Assembly (NCBI RefSeq): GCF_035987325.1
Contig: NZ_CP108488.1
Location: forward strand, 5,332,001-5,396,000
DNA: 64,000 bases
Source: Streptomyces sp. NBC_01244
GTDB lineage: Bacteria; Actinomycetota; Actinomycetes; Streptomycetales; Streptomycetaceae
Reading direction: 5' to 3'
Program-made: the position numbers and the translations under genes
The notes under the pieces: generated by a model
Database searches by the model: none
Seen by the model: only the letters and a program-made list of their open reading frames with translations
What the model was told of the DNA's origin: nothing
Part shown: one piece after another, positions 1 to 9,018 of the stretch
Layout of the letters: every line of letters starts with the position of its first letter
How positions within the stretch are numbered: the first letter of the stretch is position 1

Positions 1-24
1 CGGCTGTCCTGTCGTCAGGTCAGA

Positions 25-1470
25 TCATGCCGGACGGCCGCCGTCGCCGCTGGACCCGCCCGGAGCTTCGGCCGCGGCGCTCTGCGCACCGGCGGCGGCC
101 TCCTCGGCCCTGCGCAGGTGCTGCGCGGCCTTGGCTTCGTAGATCTTCGCCATCCGCAGGTGGTAGTCCGGCTTGTCCTGCTCGTAGATGTCGGGGATGC
201 CGTCGAGGTCCTCGTCGCGCTCCTCGTCCTCGGTGAGCGCCTTGTACTTCCGGTTGCGCATCTTCAGCAGGATGCCCGCGAAGACCGCGGCGATCAGCGA
301 GCCGATCAGGACGGCGGCCTTGACCTCGTCGGCGAGGACCAGGTCGTCGGTGAAGGCGAGCTCGCCGATCAGGAGCGAGACGGTGAAGCCGATGCCGGCG
401 AGCGAGGCGACGGCGAACACGTCCGGCCAGGCGAGGTCGTCGTTGAGCTCGGCCTTGGTGAAGCGGGCGGCGAGCCAGGTGCCGCCGAAGATGCCGAACG
501 TCTTGCCGACGACGAGGCCGAGCACCACGCCGAGGGTCTCGGGCCGGGTGAAGACCTGGCCGATGGCCTCGTCGGAAAGGGACACGCCGGCCGAGAAGAG
601 GGCGAAGAGGGGTACGGCGAGACCGGCCGAGATGGGCCGGACCAGGTGCTCGATGTGCTCGCCGGGGGAGTGCTGCTCGCCCTCCTTGCGGTGGCAGCGC
701 AGCATCAGGCCCATGGCGACACCGGCGATGGTGGCGTGGACGCCGCTGTTGTACATCAGGCCCCAGATGGCCAGGGCGAGCGGGACGTAGACGTACCAGC
801 CGCGCACGTTCACGCGGAGCAGGAACCAGAAAAGGACCAGGCCGGCGACCGCGCCGCCGAGCGCCAGGAAGTTGATCTCGCTGGTGAAGAACACCGCGAT
901 GATCATGATGGCGAACAGGTCGTCGACGACGGCCAGGGTCAGCAGGAACGCGCGCAGCGCGGACGGCAGGGAGGTGCCGATGACGGCGAGGACGGCGAGC
1001 GCGAAGGCGATGTCGGTGGCGGTCGGGACCGCCCAGCCGTCCGTGGAGCCGTTGCCGAGCACGTTGGTCAGTACGTAGACCAGCGCGGGCACGGCCATGC
1101 CGCAGATCGCGGCGATCACCGGGAGCGCTGCGGCCTTGGCGTCGCGCAGGTCGCCCGCGACGAGCTCGCGCTTGAGCTCGATGCCGGCGACGAAGAAGAA
1201 GACGGCGAGCAGGCCGTCGGCGGCCCAGTGCTGGAGCGAAAGGTCCAGGCCGAGGGAGGCGGGCCCGATGTGGAAGGAGCGGACGCTGTCGTAGCTCGCC
1301 GCGATGGCGGGCACGTTCGCCCAGATGAGGGCGGCGATCGCGGCCGCGAGGAGGAGGACGCCGCCCACCGTCTCGGCGCGCAGGGCGTCGGCCACGAAGC
1401 GGCGCTCGGGCAGCGACAGGCGGCCGAGGAGCTTGCGGTTCTGGCTGTCGGTGGGGGTGGGCGCGGCCAC
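25..1470 (-). CDS. nhaA: NhaA family Na+/H+ antiporter
   Basis: Inner-membrane antiporter that exchanges internal Na+ for external protons. The 481-residue product has about 12 hydrophobic segments. It contains the NhaA signatures GIELKREL, PTATDIAFALAV and the paired aspartates in AVVDDLFAI (about residues 183-184 from the chosen start), which bind Na+/H+ in this family. The hydrophilic C-terminal tail of about 85 residues is longer than in E. coli NhaA and is Ala/Glu rich. I chose the GTG at 1470 because a GGAGG lies 8 nt upstream. An in-frame GTG at 1512 would add 14 residues but has no convincing ribosome binding site. The gene is transcribed away from acsA, which lies upstream on the same strand beyond a hairpin, so it probably has its own promoter. 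Family assignment is secure; ion preference is known only from the family. Confidence 0.95.
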   Translation of the reverse strand: MAAPTPTDSQNRKLLGRLSLPERRFVADALRAETVGGVLLLAAAIAALIWANVPAIAASYDSVRSFHIGPASLGLDLSLQHWAADGLLAVFFFVAGIELKRELVAGDLRDAKAAALPVIAAICGMAVPALVYVLTNVLGNGSTDGWAVPTATDIAFALAVLAVIGTSLPSALRAFLLTLAVVDDLFAIMIIAVFFTSEINFLALGGAVAGLVLFWFLLRVNVRGWYVYVPLALAIWGLMYNSGVHATIAGVAMGLMLRCHRKEGEQHSPGEHIEHLVRPISAGLAVPLFALFSAGVSLSDEAIGQVFTRPETLGVVLGLVVGKTFGIFGGTWLAARFTKAELNDDLAWPDVFAVASLAGIGFTVSLLIGELAFTDDLVLADEVKAAVLIGSLIAAVFAGILLKMRNRKYKALTEDEERDEDLDGIPDIYEQDKPDYHLRMAKIYEAKAAQHLRRAEEAAAGAQSAAAEAPGGSSGDGGRPA

Positions 1471-1580
1471 GGGTGGCACCTCCGGGGTGGGTTGGACGGC
1501 ATGGCGAAGCACGTTGCCGACCAGACTTCCCGGCGCACCCTGTGGAGTAATTCTTTACGCTCTTAACACTTTACAGGGTG

Positions 1581-1594
1581 TACGCATGGGCGTA
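1581..1594. promoter_or_regulatory. inverted repeat upstream of nhaA
   Basis: TACGC-ATGG-GCGTA is a perfect 5-bp inverted repeat about 110 bp upstream of the nhaA start. It sits in the AT-rich stretch (1545-1600) that should hold the nhaA promoter. It could be an operator, but the arms are short and chance is not excluded. Confidence 0.25.
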
Positions 1595-1621
1595 TCCGGT
1601 GATCGTCACTTTATGTGCGAA

Positions 1622-1654
1622 AGGGGCATCCGGCGCGGCGCGCCGAATGCCCCT
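1622..1654 (-). terminator. hairpin after acsA
   Basis: Fourteen-bp arms at 1622-1635 and 1641-1654 pair with one mismatch around a 5-nt loop. The hairpin lies about 50 nt past the acsA stop and before nhaA, so it should end acsA transcription. No U-run follows on the minus strand, which is common for Streptomyces terminators. Confidence 0.6.
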
Positions 1655-1702
1655 CCCTCCCGTGTCGTACGGGTTTTCGTGCGGAGTGTCGTCGTACGGG
1701 TG

Positions 1703-3658
1703 TCAGTCCTCGCTGCCGGCTGCCGGCAGCTTGCTCTGGATCAGGTCCATGACCGAGGAGTCCGCGAGCGTGGTGACGTCACCGACCGCGCGGTTCTCGG
1801 CCACGTCGCGCAGCAGGCGGCGCATGATCTTGCCCGAGCGGGTCTTCGGCAGCTCCTGCACCGGCAGGATCCGCTTCGGCTTGGCGATCGGGCCGAGCGT
1901 GGCACCCACGTGGTTGCGCAGCTCACCGACCAGCGTGTCCGTCTCGGAGGCGCTGCCGCGCAGGATGACGAAGGCCACGATGGCCTGGCCGGTCGTCTCG
2001 TCGTTCGCGCCGACGACCGCCGCCTCGGCGACCGAGGGGTGCGAGACGAGCGCCGACTCCACCTCGGTGGTCGAGATGTTGTGGCCGGAGACCAGCATCA
2101 CGTCGTCCACCCGGCCGAGCAGCCAGATGTCGCCGTCCTCGTCCTTCTTGGCGCCGTCGCCCGCGAAGTACTTGCCCTCGAAGCGCGACCAGTACGTGTC
2201 GATGTACCGCTGGTCGTCGCCCCAGATGGTGCGCAGCATCGACGGCCACGGCTCGGTGAGGACCAGGTAGCCGCCTCCGCCGTTCGGGACCTCGTTCGCC
2301 TCGTCGTCCACGACGGTGGCGGCGATTCCGGGCAGCGCGCGCTGTGCCGAACCGGGCTTGGTCTCGGTGACGCCGGGCAGCGGGGAGATCATCATCGCGC
2401 CGGTCTCGGTCTGCCACCACGTGTCGACGATCGGGCAGCGGTCGCCGCCGATGTGCTTGCGGTACCAGATCCAGGCCTCGGGGTTGATCGGCTCGCCGAC
2501 CGAGCCCAGGACGCGCAGGCTCGACAGGTCGAACTTCGCGGGGATGTCGTCGCCCCACTTCATGAACGTACGGATCGCGGTCGGCGCGGTGTAGAGGATG
2601 GTGACGCCGTACTTCTGCACGACCTCCCAGAACCGGCCCTGGTGCGGGGTGTCCGGCGTGCCCTCGTACATCACCTGGGTGGCGCCGTTGGCGAGCGGCC
2701 CGTAGACGATGTAGGAGTGCCCGGTCACCCAGCCGATGTCGGCGGTGCACCAGTAGACGTCGCTCTCCGGCTTCAGGTCGAACACCGCGTGGTGGGTGTA
2801 CGAGGCCTGCGTGAGGTATCCGCCGGAGGTGTGCAGGATGCCCTTGGGCTTACCCGTGGTCCCCGAGGTGTAGAGGATGAAGAGCGGGTGCTCGGCGTCG
2901 AAGGCCTGCGGCGCGTGCTCCGTGCTCTGGCGCTCGACGATCTCGTGCCACCAGACGTCCCGGCCCTCGGTGAAGGCGGTGTCCTGGCCGGTGCGGCGCA
3001 CCACGAGGACGTGGCTGACCTGCGGGCACTTGGCGACGGCCTCGTCGATGGCGGGCTTCAGGGCGGAGGGCTTGCCCCGGCGGTAGCCGCCGTCGGAGGT
3101 GATGACCAGCTTCGCGTCGGCGTCCTGGATGCGGGAGGCGACGGCGTCGGCGGAGAAACCGCCGAAGACGACCGAGTGCGCGGCGCCGACGCGGGCGCAC
3201 GCGAGCATCGCGACGACCGCCTCGGGGATCATCGGCAGGTAGACGGCGACCCGGTCGCCGGCCTGTACGCCCAGCTCGGTCAGGGCGTTCGCGGCCTTGG
3301 AGACCTCGTCCTTGAGCTCGGCGTAGGTGATCGAGCGGCTGTCGCCGGGCTCGCCCTCGAAGTGGATGGCGACGCGGTCGCCGTTGCCGGCCTCGACGTG
3401 GCGGTCCACGCAGTTGTACGCGACGTTCAGCTTGCCGTCCGCGAACCACTTCGCGAAGGGCGGGTTGCTCCAGTCGAGCGTTTCGGTGGGCTCGGTGTCC
3501 CAGCTCAGCCGCCGCGCCTGCTCGGCCCAGAAGCCCAGCCGGTCCGCGTCGGCCTGTGCGTACGCAGCCTGAGTCACATTGGCGGCGGCGGCCAGATCGG
3601 CGGGCGGTGCGAACCGCCGCTCCTCCTTGAGCAGATTGGCCAGGCTTTCATTGCTCAC
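1703..3658 (-). CDS. acsA: acetyl-CoA synthetase (AMP-forming)
   Basis: Cytoplasmic enzyme that converts acetate, ATP and CoA to acetyl-CoA via acetyl-AMP. The product is 651 residues, the usual length. It carries the ANL-superfamily P-loop YTSGTTGKPKG, the adenylate-binding WWQTETG, and the C-terminal PKTRSGKIMRR segment. Lys610 in that segment is the position that protein acetylation silences in other acetyl-CoA synthetases. The GTG start at 3658 is preferred because GGGAAAGGGAG precedes it at proper spacing; an upstream ATG would add 21 residues with no ribosome site. It lies downstream of, and co-directional with, the SulP/carbonic anhydrase gene, but a 300-bp gap with a hairpin makes co-transcription unlikely. 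Confidence 0.97.
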   Translation of the reverse strand: MSNESLANLLKEERRFAPPADLAAAANVTQAAYAQADADRLGFWAEQARRLSWDTEPTETLDWSNPPFAKWFADGKLNVAYNCVDRHVEAGNGDRVAIHFEGEPGDSRSITYAELKDEVSKAANALTELGVQAGDRVAVYLPMIPEAVVAMLACARVGAAHSVVFGGFSADAVASRIQDADAKLVITSDGGYRRGKPSALKPAIDEAVAKCPQVSHVLVVRRTGQDTAFTEGRDVWWHEIVERQSTEHAPQAFDAEHPLFILYTSGTTGKPKGILHTSGGYLTQASYTHHAVFDLKPESDVYWCTADIGWVTGHSYIVYGPLANGATQVMYEGTPDTPHQGRFWEVVQKYGVTILYTAPTAIRTFMKWGDDIPAKFDLSSLRVLGSVGEPINPEAWIWYRKHIGGDRCPIVDTWWQTETGAMMISPLPGVTETKPGSAQRALPGIAATVVDDEANEVPNGGGGYLVLTEPWPSMLRTIWGDDQRYIDTYWSRFEGKYFAGDGAKKDEDGDIWLLGRVDDVMLVSGHNISTTEVESALVSHPSVAEAAVVGANDETTGQAIVAFVILRGSASETDTLVGELRNHVGATLGPIAKPKRILPVQELPKTRSGKIMRRLLRDVAENRAVGDVTTLADSSVMDLIQSKLPAAGSED

Positions 3659-3793
3659 GACGCATCTCCCTTTCCCAGGGTGTCCGTTGTGTCCCCGGTT
3701 GTGTCCCCGGGCATAGCTCATCAGTCAATGGCCCGGGTGACAAGAGGTTGCAGGGAATTGGTGTAGACCTATTACCCGGCCGGGCCCACGCAC

Positions 3794-3845
3794 GAGTGGC
3801 CCCCGCCCGCTGCGAGGTGCGGGAAGGGGCCACTCAGTGGCACGG
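3794..3845. terminator. hairpin between the SulP gene and acsA
   Basis: GAGTGGCCCC at 3794-3803 pairs perfectly with GGGGCCACTC at 3836-3845, and the enclosed 32 nt can pair further (CCCGC with GCGGG). It lies about 120 nt past the SulP/carbonic anhydrase stop and 136 nt before acsA. It is best read as the terminator of the transporter gene. The rest of 3659-3963 holds the acsA promoter region; I see no gene in it. Confidence 0.55.
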
Positions 3846-3963
3846 ATACGGGAGGGTATCGGTTCAAAGCTCCCGCTCGAAGGGGTTCTACCCGTTCAGC
3901 TGTTCAGCCTGTTGGCCGTTCAGTCGGTTGGCCGGGGGTCGGGGGCTGGGGCCGGTTGGCCGT

Positions 3964-6390
3964 TCAGCCGCGCAGCGCGCCCGTGCCGACGGTGTCGAAG
4001 ACCCGGCAGTCGAAGAAGTCCTCTCCCTCCGACAGCAGGTACGCCTGCGCCTCGCCGACGTGGAAGTACATCCCGTGCAGCTCCAGCGTGCCCTCGGCGA
4101 GCCGCCGGGCCACCGATTCGTGGGCCCTCAGGTGCTCCAGCTGTTGCACCACATTGGTCAGGCACAGCTGCTCCACGGCGTCGGCCGGCAGCCTCCCGGA
4201 GATCCGCGCCCAGGCGTGATGGCGGCTGGCCATCCGCTCCAGGCTCGGCAGCCCGTGCCGCAGCCACCGCCGCAGCGGGGTCATCGGTACCCCGGGCGCG
4301 GAGCTGAGCAGCGCCTGCATGGCCCCGCACCCCGAATGCCCGCAGACCGTGATGCTGTCCACCTGGAGGACGTCCACGGCGTACTCGATGGCCGCCGCGA
4401 CCGAATCGTCCGTGGACTCGGCCCCCGGGAGCGGGACGAGATTGCCGACGTTGCGCACCGTGAACAGGTCCCCGGGGCCGCTGGCCGTGATCATGCTCGT
4501 CACCAGGCGGGAGTCCGCACAGGTGAGGAAGAGCTGTGAGGGCCGCTGTCCCTCGCGGGCCAGCCGGGCCAGCTCCTCGCGGACGTGCGGTGCCGTGTCC
4601 CGCTGGAAGGCGCTGATCCCGTTGGCCAGTTGACCGGCGCCGCGCCCGCGTGCCGCCACCGGCGCGGTGGCCGCGAGGGGCAGGGAGAGCGCGGCCGTGC
4701 TCGCGTCGGCCTCCGGGGCCGTACGGGAATCCGTGGCGCGGTGGTCGCAGTGGTTCTGCCACGGCGTCCAGGGACGGCAGCACTGGTGGTCCCCGCGCTG
4801 CGCACCCCGGTGGGCCCGCTCCGCGAGCCGGACCCACTCGGCCCGCGTCGGCTGGTCCGGCTGGTCCGACTGGTCGGATCCGGAGATCCTGGTCCCGGGC
4901 CGGCCGGTGACCTCCAGTGAGCCCCCGTGCGCCAGGTGGGAGTCCCGCCAGTCCTGGAGGGTCTCGTAGGCGGCGTGGTCCATGAACGAGCCGTCCAGTT
5001 CGATGACGGCGTGCCCGTTGCCCGGGATCTGGTTCAGGACCCGGCTCAGCCGCGGTACGGCGAGGAAGGTCAACTGCCCCCGCGCCCACACCCGGTGGAC
5101 ACCGCTGTCGAGGCGCTCGATGGTGATCCGGGTCCGGGCCAGGCGGTGCAGGGCCAGGGCGACGGCCATCGCGATGCCGATGGCGACGCCCTCCAGGACT
5201 CCGCCGAGCACCACGGCCACGATGGTCGTGGCGTAGACGAGGAACTCGCGGTGCCGGGTGACGGTGCGCAGGTGCGTGGCGCTCACCATCTGCACGCCGA
5301 CCGCCATCACCAGTGCGGCGAGCGCGGCGAGCGGGATCAGGTCGAGGACCGGTACGAGCAGTCCGGCGGCGAGTAGGACCCAGAAGCCGTGCAGCATGGA
5401 CGATCTCCGGCTCACGGCACCGGACTTGACGTTGGCCACGCTGCGGACCGCGACGCCCGTGATGGGCAGCCCGCCCAGGGCGCCCGAGACGATGTTCGCC
5501 GCGCCCTGGCCGCGCAGCTCGCGGTTGAGGTCGGCCCGGGCGGGGCGCTTGCCCGTGGTCCGCTCGGAGGCGATCAGCTTGTCGGTGGCCACCGCCGAGA
5601 GCAGTGACTCCACACTGCCGACCAGGGTGATGGTCAGCACCGCGGCGATGACGCCGAGCACCGGACCCTCGGGCAGCTCGGGCAGTGCGTGGCTGCGCCA
5701 GGACGGCAGGTCCACGCGGGGCAGGGAGAGCTCGGCGAGGGCCGCGAAGGCCGTAGCGGTGGCGACGGCGGCGAGTGCGGCCGGCACCTTGCGCAGGGCC
5801 TGGCCGACCCGGCCGGGCAGCCGGGGCCAGCCGAGCAGCACGACCAGCGTGAGCACGCTGATCCCGAGCGCGACGGGGTGCAGGTCGGCCAACTGGGCGG
5901 GCAGCCCCTGGACATTGGCGACGGCGGAGCTCTGTGGGGTGCCGCCGAGCACGATGTGCAGTTGCGCCAGGGCGATCGTCACGCCGATGCCCGCGAGCAT
6001 GCCGTGGACGATGGCCGGGCTGACCATCAGCGCGGACCGGGCGGTCCGCAGTGCGGCGAGGCCCAGCTGGCAGCAGCCCGCGAGGACCGTGATGGCACAG
6101 GTGGTGCGCCAGCCGTAGTGCTGGATCAACTCGGCGGTGACGACGGTGAGTCCGGCCGCGGGGCCACTCACCTGGAGGGGTGCTCCGCCGAGCCGTCCGG
6201 CCACGATCCCGCCGACCGCCGCGGCGACGAGCCCCGCCTGGAGCGGGGCTCCGGTGGCCAGGGCGATGCCGAGGGAGAGCGGCAGGGCGATCAGGAAGAC
6301 GGCGATGGAGGCGGAGAGGTCGACGGAGAGGTCGCAGGAGGAGGCCCGCCCGGAGGGCGGAGGGGAGGTGGTGGTGGGGGTGCTCGTCAT
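3964..6390 (-). CDS. SulP anion transporter fused to beta-carbonic anhydrase
   Basis: The 808-residue product joins two functions. Roughly residues 10-540 are a SulP permease with 10-12 membrane helices and a cytoplasmic STAS-like region (ITIERLDSGVHRVWARGQLTF, then IELDGSFMDH). After a linker, residues about 585-808 form a beta-class carbonic anhydrase. The zinc site is visible: Cys624-Ala-Asp626-Ser-Arg628, then His685 and Cys688 in CGHSGCGAM. Such fusions are thought to couple bicarbonate uptake to CO2 hydration at the membrane; the substrate (bicarbonate rather than sulfate) is inferred from the fusion. The ATG at 6390 has GAGGAGA about 8 nt upstream and begins with a Thr/Ser/Pro-rich stretch; earlier in-frame starts lack a ribosome site. 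The gene is divergent from the lipoprotein gene at 6626. Confidence 0.93.
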   Translation of the reverse strand: MTSTPTTTSPPPSGRASSCDLSVDLSASIAVFLIALPLSLGIALATGAPLQAGLVAAAVGGIVAGRLGGAPLQVSGPAAGLTVVTAELIQHYGWRTTCAITVLAGCCQLGLAALRTARSALMVSPAIVHGMLAGIGVTIALAQLHIVLGGTPQSSAVANVQGLPAQLADLHPVALGISVLTLVVLLGWPRLPGRVGQALRKVPAALAAVATATAFAALAELSLPRVDLPSWRSHALPELPEGPVLGVIAAVLTITLVGSVESLLSAVATDKLIASERTTGKRPARADLNRELRGQGAANIVSGALGGLPITGVAVRSVANVKSGAVSRRSSMLHGFWVLLAAGLLVPVLDLIPLAALAALVMAVGVQMVSATHLRTVTRHREFLVYATTIVAVVLGGVLEGVAIGIAMAVALALHRLARTRITIERLDSGVHRVWARGQLTFLAVPRLSRVLNQIPGNGHAVIELDGSFMDHAAYETLQDWRDSHLAHGGSLEVTGRPGTRISGSDQSDQPDQPTRAEWVRLAERAHRGAQRGDHQCCRPWTPWQNHCDHRATDSRTAPEADASTAALSLPLAATAPVAARGRGAGQLANGISAFQRDTAPHVREELARLAREGQRPSQLFLTCADSRLVTSMITASGPGDLFTVRNVGNLVPLPGAESTDDSVAAAIEYAVDVLQVDSITVCGHSGCGAMQALLSSAPGVPMTPLRRWLRHGLPSLERMASRHHAWARISGRLPADAVEQLCLTNVVQQLEHLRAHESVARRLAEGTLELHGMYFHVGEAQAYLLSEGEDFFDCRVFDTVGTGALRG

Positions 6391-6625
6391 AGGTCCCGTC
6401 TCCTCGGGGGAGGGGTGAAGCGGCGGGATTATCAACACTCGGTAAACGAACGGTAATGGAGAGTAAAGACCAGTGGTAGGTAATACGGGCAAATGGCCTA
6501 GGAATTAGCGCGCACGAGTGAATAGGCATTTAGTACGGCTTGTCACACCTTCCTTAAAACGGACCGCATGGGACGTTGCGGCGCGGAAGTCCTGCGACGG
6601 AACTGCGAGGGAAGAGGTGCGGCGG
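6391..6625. promoter_or_regulatory. divergent AT-rich promoter region
   Basis: This 235-bp gap between two divergent genes is clearly more AT-rich than its surroundings, particularly 6425-6560, as expected for back-to-back promoters. A TTGTCA at 6539-6544 could be a -35 for the rightward gene, but I cannot pick a convincing -10. A ribosome site (GAAGAGG) lies just before 6626. Confidence 0.4.
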
Positions 6626-7975
6626 ATGACTGCCACCACGAAGAGGCCCGCCACGGAGAAGGCCGCCAAGAAGAGGATCGCCGGCGGCCTCGTCGCCACG
6701 GCGCTGGTCCTGGGAGTGGCCGGGTGCAGCACCTCGGAGCCCGCCGGCCGTCCGGCCCCGGGAGGTCAGGCGGCCAAGAAGGGCGCGCTCGCGCCGGAAG
6801 GCCCGGCTCCGGGCAGCGTGAAGCGGCTCATCGGGGACGGCTCGACCTCGTACACGGGCCTGCAGCCGAACGTACGGAAGGCGGAGAAGCTGAAGCCCGG
6901 CGAAAAGCCGCCGCAGTTCGTCGTCTATTCGTGGGACGGGGCGGGAGAGGACAGCCAGAAGCTCTTCTCGCATTTCCGTGAGGTGGGCAAGAAGTACAAC
7001 GCCCGTATGACGTACTTCCTCAGCGGCGTGTACATGCTCCCGGAGGAGAAGCGTTCCCTCTACACCGCACCCCAGCACTCCGCGGGCCGCTCCGACATCG
7101 GCTTCGGCGACCCCCAGGGCATCAAGGACACCGCTCTCCAGGTGCGCGAGGCCTGGCTGGAGGGCAACGAGATCGGCACCCACTTCAACGGCCACTTCTG
7201 CGGACCCGAGGGCGGCGTCGGGACCTGGTCCGTGGACGAGTGGAAGAGCGAGATCAACCAGGCCAAGTCCTTCGTCAAGAACTGGAAGACGAACTCGCCG
7301 GCCCTCAAGGGCATGGAGGCGCTCCCGTTCGACTACGACAAGGAGATGATCGGGGCCCGCACCCCCTGCCTCGAGGGCCAGAAGAACTTCATGCTGGCGG
7401 CGAAGGAGATGGGCGGCTTCCGCTACGACTCCAGCGGCATCAGCAAGCAGATCTGGCCGAAGAAGACGGACGGCCTCTGGGACATCCCGCTCCAGCTGGT
7501 CCCCATGCCGGGCCGCGCCTTCGAAACGCTCAGCATGGACTACAACTACCTGGTCAACCAGTCCGGTACGACCACGCAGGGCGATCCCTCCCAGCACGCC
7601 TACTGGGGTGAGCAGATGCGCGACGGCCTGGTCAAGGCCTTCGAGCGGACCTACCAGGGCAACCGTGCGCCGCTGATCATCGGCAACCACTTCGAATCCT
7701 GGAACGGCGGCACCTACATGCGTGCCGTCGAGGACTCCATCAAGACCATGTGCACGCAGAAGGAGGTCCGCTGCGTGCCCTTCCGGGAGCTGGTGGACTG
7801 GCTGGACGCCCAGGACCCGAAGGCCCTGGAGTGGATGCGCACCCTCGACGTCGGCGAGGCGCCGAAGGCGGGCTGGAACACCTTCCTGACGGCGGGGCCG
7901 CCGGCCAAGCCGGCCGCCCCCGCCGGGGTCAAGCCGGCTGCGGAGCCGGCAGAAGCGAGTCAGAACGAGGAGTGA
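6626..7975 (+). CDS. polysaccharide deacetylase-like lipoprotein
   Basis: Exported, lipid-anchored protein of 449 residues. A Lys-rich N-terminus and hydrophobic core lead to the lipobox GVAGC with Cys34 as the lipidated residue. The mature part resembles the NodB/CE4 deacetylase fold: FVVYSWDGAGED stands where the family has T-F-D-D, and GTHFNGHF supplies the H-x3-H metal pair. The first catalytic aspartate of the canonical motif is missing, so activity is uncertain; a binding or divergent-hydrolase role is possible. The ATG at 6626 follows GAAGAGG and gives a clean signal peptide, whereas an upstream start at 6518 would bury the signal. The 3' end overlaps the convergent ATPase gene by 47 bp. 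Confidence 0.8.
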   Translation: MTATTKRPATEKAAKKRIAGGLVATALVLGVAGCSTSEPAGRPAPGGQAAKKGALAPEGPAPGSVKRLIGDGSTSYTGLQPNVRKAEKLKPGEKPPQFVVYSWDGAGEDSQKLFSHFREVGKKYNARMTYFLSGVYMLPEEKRSLYTAPQHSAGRSDIGFGDPQGIKDTALQVREAWLEGNEIGTHFNGHFCGPEGGVGTWSVDEWKSEINQAKSFVKNWKTNSPALKGMEALPFDYDKEMIGARTPCLEGQKNFMLAAKEMGGFRYDSSGISKQIWPKKTDGLWDIPLQLVPMPGRAFETLSMDYNYLVNQSGTTTQGDPSQHAYWGEQMRDGLVKAFERTYQGNRAPLIIGNHFESWNGGTYMRAVEDSIKTMCTQKEVRCVPFRELVDWLDAQDPKALEWMRTLDVGEAPKAGWNTFLTAGPPAKPAAPAGVKPAAEPAEASQNEE

Positions 7976-8939
7976 GCAGCTCCCGTAGGACGAAACCGGG
8001 GTCGACCTGATCCGCCAGGTCGACCCCGGTCTTCGCGTTGCCCCAGCTCTCCGCGTTGCGCAGGTGGAAGTGGACCATCTGCTCGGTGTACCGCTCCCAG
8101 TCGCGGTGCGCGTAGGAGTCGTCCGCGGCGTCCTGGAGCGCCTGCAGGGCCAGCCGGTTGGTGGCCTCCAGCAGCTCGAAGGCGGCCGGGCGGCCCTTCT
8201 CCATCGCCCGTACCCAGTCCGACTGCCCGACGGTGACCAGCAGGTCCTCACCGGCCTCGTCCTGGAGGAACTCGATGTCCTCCGGACCCTGCACCTTGTT
8301 GCCGACGACCTTGAGCGTGATCCCGAAGTCCCGCGCGTACTCCTTGTACTGGCGGTAGACGGAGACGCCCTTGCGGGTCGGTTCGGCGACCAGGAAGGTC
8401 ACGTCGAAGCGGGTGAACATGCCGGAGGCGAAGGAGTCCGAACCGGCCGTCATGTCGACGACGACGTACTCGTCCGGGCCGTCGGCGAGGTGGTTGAGGC
8501 AGAGCTCGACCGCGCCGACCTTGGAGTGGTAGCAGGCCACGCCCAGGTCGGACTCGGTGAACGGCCCCGTCGCCATCAGCCGTACGGGCTCGCCGTCCAG
8601 GGTGAGGGTGCGCGCGCAGGCGTCGTAGACGGGGTTGTCCTCGTCGACCCGCAGCAGCCGGGAGCCGGTACCTGGCGGAGTCGTCTTGATCATGGTGTCG
8701 GCGGAGGCGATGCGCGGGTTGGATCCCCGCAGGTAGTCCTTGATGAGGGGCAGGTGCGCGCCCAGCGCGGGCAGTGAGGCCGCATCGTCCTCGCTGAGTC
8801 CGAGCGCGGTGCCCAGGTGCTGGTTGATGTCGGCGTCCACCGCGACGACACGGGCTTCATTGGAGGCGAGGTGGCGGATGAAAAGGGAGGACAGCGTGGT
8901 CTTGCCGCTGCCGCCCTTCCCCACGAAAGCGATCTTCAT
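7929..8939 (-). CDS. CooC/ParA-like P-loop ATPase
   Basis: Cytoplasmic SIMIBI-class ATPase of 336 residues. It starts MKIAFVGKGGSGKTT, a deviant Walker A with the signature lysine typical of the CooC/MinD/ParA group. Next come VVAVDADINQHLG (switch I) and VVVDMTAGSDSFASG (Walker B region). CooC-type proteins load metal centres, while ParA/MinD types position complexes; nothing here identifies the client. The start at 8939 is fixed by the P-loop beginning at residue 7. No ribosome site is visible, so the message may be nearly leaderless. The gene is divergent from the Fic-like gene, sharing a 79-bp promoter region, and convergent with and overlapping the deacetylase-like gene. Confidence 0.8.
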   Translation of the reverse strand: MKIAFVGKGGSGKTTLSSLFIRHLASNEARVVAVDADINQHLGTALGLSEDDAASLPALGAHLPLIKDYLRGSNPRIASADTMIKTTPPGTGSRLLRVDEDNPVYDACARTLTLDGEPVRLMATGPFTESDLGVACYHSKVGAVELCLNHLADGPDEYVVVDMTAGSDSFASGMFTRFDVTFLVAEPTRKGVSVYRQYKEYARDFGITLKVVGNKVQGPEDIEFLQDEAGEDLLVTVGQSDWVRAMEKGRPAAFELLEATNRLALQALQDAADDSYAHRDWERYTEQMVHFHLRNAESWGNAKTGVDLADQVDPGFVLRELLTPRSDSLLPAPQPA

Positions 8940-9018
8940 GTTCACGAAGGGTAGTGGGTCGGTGGCTTTGTGTTGTATGCCTGAGTGAAGAAGACCACTC
9001 CAAGGAGGGGTCGGTGCT

